Assembly: GCF_042477335.2 (NCBI RefSeq)
Contig: NC_091246.1
Coordinates: forward strand, 18,473,001-18,537,000
Source of the DNA: Ovis canadensis
Lineage: Eukaryota > Chordata > Mammalia > Artiodactyla > Bovidae
DNA: 64,000 nucleotides
Direction: 5' to 3'
Positions within the stretch are counted from its first letter, which is position 1. Each line of letters begins with the position of its first letter. A model generated the notes under the pieces. The model was not told the DNA's origin. It made no database searches and saw only the letters and a program-made list of their open reading frames with translations. Below, one piece after another: positions 56,354-64,000 of this stretch. Position numbers and translations under genes: made by a program.

Positions 56354-59300
56354 CAATTCAGTTCAGTTGCTCAGTCATGTTCGACTCTTTGTGACCCCAT
56401 GAACCGAGCATGCCAGGCCTCCCTGTCCATCACCAACTCCTGGAGATCACCCAAAACCATGTCCATCGAGTCATTGATGCCATTCAACCATCTCATCCTC
56501 TGTCGTCCCCTTCTACTCCTGCCCTCAATCTTTCCCAGCATCAGGGTCTTTTCAAATTAGTCAGCTCTTTGCAGGTGGCCAAAGTATTGGAGTTTCAGCT
56601 TCAACATCAGTCCTTCCAATGAACACCCAGGACTGAACTCCTTTAGGATGGACTGGTTGGATCTCCTTGCAGTCAAAGGGACTATCAAGAATGTTCTCCA
56701 AAACCACAGTTCAGAAGCATCAATTCTTCAGCACTCAGCTTTCTTTATGGATCAACTCTCACATCCATACATGACTACTGGAAAAACCATAGCCTTGACT
56801 AGACGGACCTTTGTTGAAAAATAATGTCTCTGTTTTTAATACGCTGTCTAGGTTGGTCATAACTTTCCTTCCAAGGAGTAATCGTCTTTTAATTTCCTGG
56901 CTGCAATACCATCTGCAGTGATTTTGGAGCGCCCCAAAATAAATTCAGCCACTGTTTCCCAATCTATTTCCCATGAAGTGATGGGACCGGATGCCATGAT
57001 TTTAGTGTTCTGAATGTTGAGCTTTAAGCCAACTTTTTCACTCTCCTCTTTCACATTCATCAAGAGGCTCTTTAATTCTTCTTCACTTTCTGCCATCAGG
57101 GTGATGTCATCTGCATATCTGAGGTTATTATTTCTCCCAGCAATCTTGACTCCAGCTTATGCTTCCTCCAACCCAGCATTTCTCATGATGTACTCTGCAT
57201 ATAAATTGAATAAGCAGGGTGACAATATATAGACTTGACGTACCCTTTTTCCTATTTGGAACCAGTCTGTTGTTCCATGTCCAGTTTTGTTGCTTCCTGA
57301 TCTACATAAAGATCTCTCACAAGGCAGGTCAGGTGGTCTAGTATTCCCATCTCTTTCAGAATTTCCAATTTATTGTGATCCACACAGTCAAAAGCTTTGG
57401 CATAGTCAATAAAGAAGAAATAGATGTTTTTCTGGAATTCTCTTGCTTCTTCTATCAGCCAGCAGATATTGGCAATTTGATCTCTGGTTCATCTGCCTTT
57501 TCTAAAACCAGCTTGAACATCTGGAAGTTCATGGTTCATGTATTGCTGAACCTGGCTTGGAGAATTTTGGGCATTACTTTCCTAGCGTGTGAGATGAGTG
57601 CAATTGTGTGGTAGTTTAAGCATTCTTTGGCATTGCCTGTTTTTGGAATTGGAATGAAACCGATCTTTTCCAGTCCTGTGGCGACTGCTGAGTTTTCCAA
57701 ACTTGCTGAAATATTGAGTGCATCACTTTCACAGCATCATCCTTTAGAATTTGAAATAACTCAACTGGGATTCCATCACCTCCACTAGTTTTGCTCATAG
57801 TGATGCTTCCTAAGAACCGCTTGACTTCACATTCCATGATGTCTGGCTCTGGGTGAGTGATCACACCATTGTGATTATCTGGGTTGTGATGATCTTTTCT
57901 GTACAGTTCTTCTATGTATTCTTGCCACCTCTTCTTAATGTCTTCTGCTTCTGTTAGGTCCATACAGTTTCTGTCCTTTATTGAGCCCATCTTTGCATGC
58001 AGTGTTCCCTTAGTATCTCTAATTTTCTTGAAGAGATCTCTAGTCTTTCCCATTCTATTGTTTTCTTCTATTTCTTGGTATTGATCACTGAGGAAGGCTT
58101 TCTTATCTCTCCTTTCTATTCTTTGGAACTCTGCATTCAAATGGGTGTTTCTTTTCTTTTCTCCTTTGCCATTTGCCTGTCTTCTTTTCACAGCTATTTG
58201 TAAGGCCTCTTCAGACACCCATATTGCCTTTTTGCACTTCTTTTTCTTGGGGATGGTCTTGATCCCTGTCTCCTGTACAATGTCATGAACCTTCATCCAT
58301 AGTTCATCAGGAACTCTGTCTATCGGATCTAGTTACTTAAATCTATTTCTCACTTTTACTGTATAATCATAAGGGATTTGATTTAGGTCATACCTGAATG
58401 TTCTAGTGATTTCCCCCCACTTTCTTCAATTTTAGTCTTAATTTGGCAATATGGAGTTCATGATCTGAGCCACAGTTAGCTCCTGGTCTTGTTTTTGCTG
58501 ATTGTATAGAGCTTCTCCATCTTCGGCTTCAAAGAATATAATCAATCTGATTTTGGTGTTGACCATCTGGTGATGTCCATGTGTAGAGTCTTCTCTTGTG
58601 TTGTTGGAAGAGGATGTTTGCTATGACCAGTGTATTCTCTTGACAGAACTCTATTAGTTTTTGCCCTGCTTCATTCTGTACTCTAAGGCCAAATTTGCCT
58701 GTTACTCCAGGTGTTTCTTGACTTCCTACTTTTGCATTCCAGTCCCCTATAATGAAAATGACATCTTTTGGGGGATGTTAGTTTTGAAGGTCTTATAGGT
58801 CTTCATAGAACCGTTCAACTTCAGCTTCTTCAGCATTATTTGTTGGGGCATAAACTTGGATTACCGTGATATTGAATGGCTTGCCTTGGAAATGAACAGA
58901 GATCATTCTGTCGGTTTTGAGATTGCATCCAAATACTGCATTTTTGACTCTTTTGTTGAATATGATGGCTACTCCATTTCTTTAAGGGATTCCTGCCCAC
59001 AGTAGTAGACATAATGGTCATGTGAGTTAAATTCACCCATTCCAGTCCATTTTAGTTCGTTGATTCCTAGAATGTCGATGTTCACTCTTGCCATCTCTTG
59101 TTTGACCACTTCCAATTTGCCTTGATTTATGGACCTAACATTCCAGATTCCTATGCAATATTGCTTTTTACAGCATTGGATTTTGCTTCTATCCCCAATC
59201 ACATCCACAACTGGGTGTTGGTTTTGCTTTGGCTCCATGCCTTCATTCTTTCTGGAGTTATTTCTTTACTGATCTCCAGTAGCTTATTTAGGCACCTACC

Positions 59301-59698
59301 CAGCTGGGAAGTTCATCTTTCAGTGTCCTATCTTTTTGCCTTTTCATACTGTTCATGGGGTTCTCAAGGCAAGAATACTGAAGTGGTTTGCCATTCCCTT
59401 CTCCAGTGGCCCTCATTCTGTCAGACCTCTCCACCATGACCCGTCCATCTTGAGTGGCCCCACGTGGCATGGCTTGGTTTCACTGAGTTAGACAAGGCTG
59501 TGGTCCATGTGATCAGATTGGCTAGTTGTCTGTGATTGTGGTTTCAATGTGTCTACCCTCTGATGCCCTCTCTCAGCACCTACAGTCTTACTTGGGTTTC
59601 TCTTACCTTGGACGTGGGATATCTCCTCTCGGCTGCTGCTCTTAACCTTGGACAGGGGTAGCTCCTGGGCCACGCAGCCTCTGTTCCTACAAGATCCA
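56354..59698 (-). mobile_element. BovB LINE, near full length, inactive
   Basis: A 3345-bp element with an 8-base TSD AGTACCAT at 56346-56353 and 59699-59706. On the minus strand it has a 5' UTR (rc of GGGGTAGCTCCTGGGCC near 59655), the endonuclease region (about 58700-59240), the linker and N-terminal RT (open frame 57616-58296, 226 codons, with EENNRMGKTRDLF and SGGDGIPVELF) and the RT C-terminus (about 56860-57230). Deletions near 57300, 57140 and 56910 destroy the frame. It has the opposite orientation to the other long copy at 22575-25908. Confidence 0.93.
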
Positions 59699-59739
59699 AG
59701 TACCATGGATGTCAAAGTCTCATCCCTGGTAAAATCCAA

Positions 59740-59951
59740 AGTGAGTGTTTCTGGTGTTCTACTTTTATCATTTGGAAGAGTTTAAGATATACTGATATTC
59801 ATTTTTCTCTCAGATATTTGGTAGAATTCACCCATGAAGATATCTGGCCCTGGACTTTCCTTTGGGGACTTTCTCCTGATTGCTTCTTCCATCTCTTTTT
59901 GTTATTAGTCTATTTAGGCTTTATACTTCTTATTGAATCAGTCTTGGTATG
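59740..59951 (-). mobile_element. L1 ORF2 fragment, left of the LTR
   Basis: TTACTCGGTAGAATT-type ORF2 sequence on the minus strand, seen here as ATATTTGGTAGAATTCACCC, TCTGGCCCTGGACTTTCCTT. It resumes at 61265 after the LTR. Confidence 0.75.
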
Positions 59952-61264
59952 TGCTGGGGTCCAGCCCTGGTGGATCCTGGGTAATTCGAATCAAGGACAG
60001 AGTTGGCATCCTGGGAAAGAACTTATTTAATTACAGATATAAAGAGAGATTAGAAAAGAAATGTCTAGTAGGAAAATTTGTGGAGAAAAAGAGGCTGAAT
60101 AACTTGGTTTACTTGGAAAACCAATAAAACTCCAAGACAAGGAGTTTGCACCACTTACATAGGCCACTGGCGCCCACTTGAATAGCAGAGGGTGCCCCGC
60201 CTTGGGCTCCCTCTTGCGTGAGTCTTAGAAGCCAGGGCAAGTAAGTAGACATGGCGAACCTCCATGCTCCAGATGGGAATTCAGCCAGAAAAGAAGAGAA
60301 TGAGAAGACCACACGGGGGAAACCAGTCTTTCCAGGAACTGGTCCGTTTCTTTATTTTCCAGGTCCACTTTTATACTTTAAGTTATAGATAGAGATAAAT
60401 GTAAGAAACAGAGTCATGCAGGGTCAGCTGCTTCTGACCCTTATCTAAAGACAGTGTCCTCAGCATATCTTTGTTCTCACAAGGGTCTTACATTTGTTCA
60501 CAATATTTTCTGGTCTGGAGACCGATTAACATTTTATGGCCCCACCTTTCTTTCTGTTGATGAAGGTTAATTGATCAGAAAACTTGTTTTCCCTTAAGAT
60601 CTACTTAGTCTTAAGATAGTGATAAAGTTACATTTTTACATAGCAAGGACACAATAATTTATAACAAAGAAAGAGGAGTACAGTGATCTATAACAAAAGC
60701 AAAAATTCATTAACTCAAAAGTCCAGTATTGCTAACATCAAAACTACTATATTTCTTTTTCTACATTCCAATTACATCGATTATCATACTCCCAGGTGCC
60801 TAAGAATATGGAGGCCTGGTGGCAATCATTAACTCAGCAATGAAACCCTTCACCAACATGATTTTTATCTTTAGAAAAACCCTATGCTAACTAAGACTTT
60901 CAAAATACTCCAAACTCTCTGTGCTGTTTATGGTTGAGAGGTTGTAAACAATCATGAACATAGTAGCAAGAGTGTGGATAATCCTGTCACACAAGCTAGT
61001 CTACCAGCAGAGAGGTTTGTCCATATGGAGGAGACTATTATCTGGAGCTGTAAATTAATTTGAGAAAGGTGGTCGGGGATAGCCCCTGTTAATGTCAGAA
61101 GAGTAGGTGAAAGCATAATGCAGTAAGGCAGGCAGACTCTGGTTTTGGGGCAGATGCACAAGCAGATCCAGCGAGGCTCCCTTAAGGCCTGACTCGCCTT
61201 TGCCTGTCGGGCCCCTTAACCTCATGACCTTTGCCACGGGCGGGACTCGTGCTGGCTCCCGGCA
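59952..61264 (-). mobile_element. Solo LTR, endogenous retrovirus, family 1 (inverted relative)
   Basis: A 1313-bp LTR on the minus strand: it starts TGCCGGGAGCCAGCACGAG and ends GGACCCCAGCA, matching the 43687-44957 LTR at both ends and in the GC-rich 3' part. On the minus strand TATAAAAG is at 60375-60368 and AATAAA at 60356-60351. The L1 continues on both sides, but I see no clean TSD (GGTATG left, TTGATG right). No viral genes. Confidence 0.87.
60351..60375 (-). promoter_or_regulatory. TATA box and polyadenylation signal of the second LTR
   Basis: CTTTTATA (60368-60375) and TTTATT (60351-60356) on the plus strand are TATAAAAG and AATAAA in the LTR direction, spaced like those in the 43.7-kb copy. 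Confidence 0.6.
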
Positions 61265-61662
61265 TTGATGTATGTTTCTAGGGTTTTCATTTTTTCCAAA
61301 GCTGCCAGATTGTTGGCATATAATTGTTCATAACAATTACAATCTGTAGTATCAGTTGTAAAGTCTTCTCTTTCATTTCTGAATTTATTTGAATCTTCTT
61401 TTTCTCTTAATCTAGCTAAGTGTTTTCAATTTTGTTTATCTTTTCAGAAAGATGACTTTTATTTTTGTCAAATTTAAAAATTATTTTTATGTTCTCTGAT
61501 TCATTTCTGCTCTATGTTTATTATTTTCTTCCTTCTGCTAAGTTGTGTTTGGCTTGTTCTTTTTCTGGTTCCTTGTGGTGTAAATTTAGGTTGTTCATTT
61601 GAGAAGTTTTTATTTTTCAGTGTGGTGTTGATCACTATAAACTTCCCTTTTAATATTATTTT

Positions 61663-62395
61663 CAGTTCGGTTCAGTTCAGTGCAGTCACTTAGTCGTGTC
61701 TGACTCTTTGCGACCCCATGATCGCAGCAGGCCAGGCCTCCCTGTCCATCACCATCTCCCAGAATTCACTCAAACTCACATCCATCGAGTCGGTGATGCC
61801 ATCCAGCCATCTCATCCTCTGTCGTCTTCTTTTCCTCCTGCCCTCAATCCCTCCCAGCATCAGAGTCTTTTTCAATGAGTCAACTCTTCACATGAGGTGG
61901 CCAAAGTACTGGAGTTTCAGCTTTAGCATCATTCCCTCCAAAGAAATCCCAGGGTTGATCTCCTTCAGAATGGACTGGTTGGATCTCCTTGCAGTCCAAG
62001 GGACTCTCAAGAGTCTTCTCCAACACCACAGTTCAAAAGCATCAATTCTTTGGCGCTCAGCCTTCTTCACAGTCCAACTTTCACATCCATACATGACCAC
62101 AGGAGAAACCATAGCCTTGACTAGACAACTTTTGTTGGCAAAGTAATGTCTCTGCTTTTGAATATACTATCTAGGTTGGTCATAACTTTTCTTCCAAGGA
62201 GTAAGTGTCTTTTAATTTCATGGCTGCATTCACCATCTGCAGTGATTTTGGAGCCCCCTAAAAATAAAGTCTGACACTGTTTCCACTGTTTCCCCATCTA
62301 TTTCCCATGAAGTGATGGGACCAGAGGCCATAATCTTCGTTTTCTGAATGTTGAGCTTTAAGCAACTTTTTCGTTCTCCTCTTTCACTTTCATCA
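61663..62395 (-). mobile_element. BovB LINE, 5'-truncated
   Basis: Minus-strand BovB 3' part from GTTCGGTTCAGTTCAGTGCA to CTCTTTCACTTTCATC, covering the C-terminal RT region. No TSD seen. It stops at the same BovB region as the antisense piece at 32708-33425. Confidence 0.9.
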
Positions 62396-63646
62396 TAACA
62401 CATCCCATATTTTTTGTATTGTGTTTTTTTGTCTTGATATCTTCTTTTATTAATAATTTTCTCTTTTTTTCCTTGAGAAAATACTTGTTTAAGAATCTGT
62501 TGTTTCTGTATGTTTGTGAGCTTTCCATTTTCTTTCTATTGTTTAGTTCTAGTTACAGTCCACTGTGATGAGAAAAGGATGCTTAAAATGATTTTAGTCA
62601 CTTTAAGTTGTTAAGACTTGTTTTCTGACCTATACTGGAGAATGTTCCATATGGATTTAATAAGAATGAATAGTCTGTTGAGTGGAATATTCTATACGTG
62701 TCTGTTAAGTTCATTTGGTGAAAGTGATTTTAAGCCTGCTGCTTCCTTTTTGATTTTCTAGATAGCTATTCATTTAGAGAGTGGGGTATGGGTGTTTCCT
62801 ACTATTATTGTATTCCTATCAATTTCTTCCATTAGATCTGTCACCATTTGCTTTGTATACTTAGGTACTTTGACATTGGGTACATATATATTTATAATTC
62901 TTATATTTTCCTGACAAAGTGACACTTTTATCATTATACAATGACTTCGTTGTCTCATATGATAATCTTTGACTTAAAGTGTATTTTTCTAATATAAATA
63001 TAGCTACCTCACTCTTTGGTTATCATTTGCTTGGAATGCCTTTCCTCACCCCTTCACTTTCAGCTTTTGTGTGTCCTTAAATCTAAAGTGAATCTCTTAA
63101 AAAAAAAATAAAGTGACTCTCTTGTAGGTGACATATACTTGAGTCTTATTTTTTTAATTCATTCAGCTACTCTTTTTCTTTGTTTATGAAGTTTAGTGTA
63201 TTTACATTCAAAGTAATTATTGATAGCATGGTAAGGAGTTACCATTGTCATTTAAAAAATTATTTTCTGTCTGTTTTGTAGCTCTCTTATTTATGTCTTG
63301 TCTTTCTCTGTGGTTTTATGAAATTTTTACAATTGTATTCTTTGATTCTTTTTTGGTCTCTTTTGTGTATCTACTGTATCTTTTATCTTTATCATAAGAT
63401 TTGTATCAACATTTAAAAATTATAGCAGTCCCTTTTAAGTTCGTAAGAACTTAAGACAATTGTGTGCAGAAGTTTTGCATGTTACTTCCCTTTATATAAA
63501 TGATATCAGATTTTACTTATTTTTGTATTCTGTTTTTATTTAAAAATATCAATGGTTACAATTATTCTGCTACTTTTGTCTTTTAATTTATATGCTAGTA
63601 TTAAAAGTGACTTACATGCCACCATTACAGTCTATAATAATCTATG

Positions 63647-63715
63647 ATATATATACTGTATATATACTATATATATGTATGTGTATATATATATATATAT
63701 ATATACTGCATATAT
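63647..63715. repeat. (TA)n microsatellite
   Basis: Mostly TATA units with TATG and TACTG interruptions. Short open frames across it are low-complexity. Confidence 0.92.
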
Positions 63716-64000
63716 TTATTCTTAGCAATAAGATTCTTGTAACCATTCTTCTTGAATGGTTTCTCTTTCTATACTGAATTTCTCATTTTGTTCATGTATC
63801 ATTTTCCTGCTTTTACTTGGTTGTCTGCAGCTCATTGAGCTCTTTTAAGATTTTTTTTTTTGGAATTCTTTGTCAAATAGTTCTTGGATCTCTGTTTTTC
63901 TTTTTGTTTGTTTGTTTTTTTTGTTTTTTTTTTAGAGTTGGTTTCTAAAGCTTTATTGCTTTCCTTTGATGTATCATTTTTGCCTGATTCTTCATTGTTC

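Larger units (their letters stand above)
61265..64000 (-). mobile_element. L1 ORF2 (minus), continuing to the window end
   Basis: Same L1 as 59740-59951. Recognised blocks include TTGTTGGCATATAATTGTTC, ATAGCTATTCATTTAGAGAG, CCTACTATTATTGTATTCC and TTGACTTAAAGTGTATTTTT. It is interrupted by a BovB (61663-62395) and later by (AT)n at 63647-63715. Sequence after about 63400 is less certain. Confidence 0.75.

Noticed and set aside
1-64000. CRISPR arrays, bacterial operons, toxin systems or phage
   Set aside because: None is present. The repeat content, OR genes and base composition are those of a ruminant nuclear genome.

Overview
The window is mammalian, ruminant genomic DNA. It carries dozens of BovB (RTE) LINE pieces, tRNA-derived Bov-tA SINEs and dimeric BOV-A2 SINEs, L1 3' ends of artiodactyl type and endogenous-retrovirus LTRs. 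This repeat mix is diagnostic of pecoran ruminants such as cattle, buffalo, sheep or goat. There are no bacterial-style operons, CRISPR arrays or rRNA genes. Only two intact protein-coding genes are supported. Both are single-coding-exon olfactory receptors of family 13: one on the minus strand at 19772-20707 (OR13D1-like) and one on the plus strand at 52704-53657 (very close to OR13C3). They are transcribed away from each other across about 32 kb. From memory, human OR13C and OR13D1 genes lie together on 9q31, so this is probably part of the matching ruminant OR cluster.

Layout. 1-9.2 kb: AT-rich intergenic DNA with a truncated L1 (18-bp target-site duplication, TSD), an internally deleted BovB, two BOV-A2 SINEs and degraded MIRs. 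9.2-14.5 kb: an L1 on the minus strand split by a Bov-tA, an old MaLR-like LTR, then a BovB with a second overlapping BovB segment joined to it. 14.5-19.1 kb: L1 3' ends and an unclassified GC-richer block with a long open frame. 19.7-20.8 kb: the first OR gene. 21.3-25.9 kb: Bov-tA and a near-full-length BovB (22575-25908, 11-bp TSD). 26-31 kb: mostly unrecognised AT-rich sequence with one BOV-A2. 31.2-36.5 kb: BOV-A2, L1, an unusual composite retroelement (32629-34007, 12-bp TSD), BOV-A2 and BovB. 36.7-49 kb: L1 and BovB in the minus orientation, nested with a 1.27-kb LTR, SINEs and L1 tails. 49-52.7 kb: repeat-poor upstream region of the second OR gene. 52.7-56.2 kb: the second OR gene, whose stop codon abuts a solo LTR that itself contains a BovB and a BOV-A2. 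56.3-64 kb: a second near-full-length BovB on the minus strand, then an L1 interrupted by a second LTR of the 43.7-kb family and another BovB.

How it works together. The OR genes are the functional content; the rest is a layered record of retrotransposition. BovB and the SINEs share their 3' end (tails built on ACTGA units, GACTGAGCGACT-type termini), so BovB enzymes can mobilise Bov-tA, BOV-A2 and, apparently, chimeric transcripts ending in a Bov-tA. The two observations I find most worth checking are the solo LTR inserted exactly at the OR13C3-like stop codon, so that the duplicated target contains the TAA, and the SVA-like composite at 32629-34007 made of antisense BovB, an unrecognised GC-rich segment and Bov-tA between one pair of target-site duplications.

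All family names rest on recognition by eye. TSDs and motifs were read directly from the sequence. Boundaries of elements without a TSD are approximate to within 10-30 bases.
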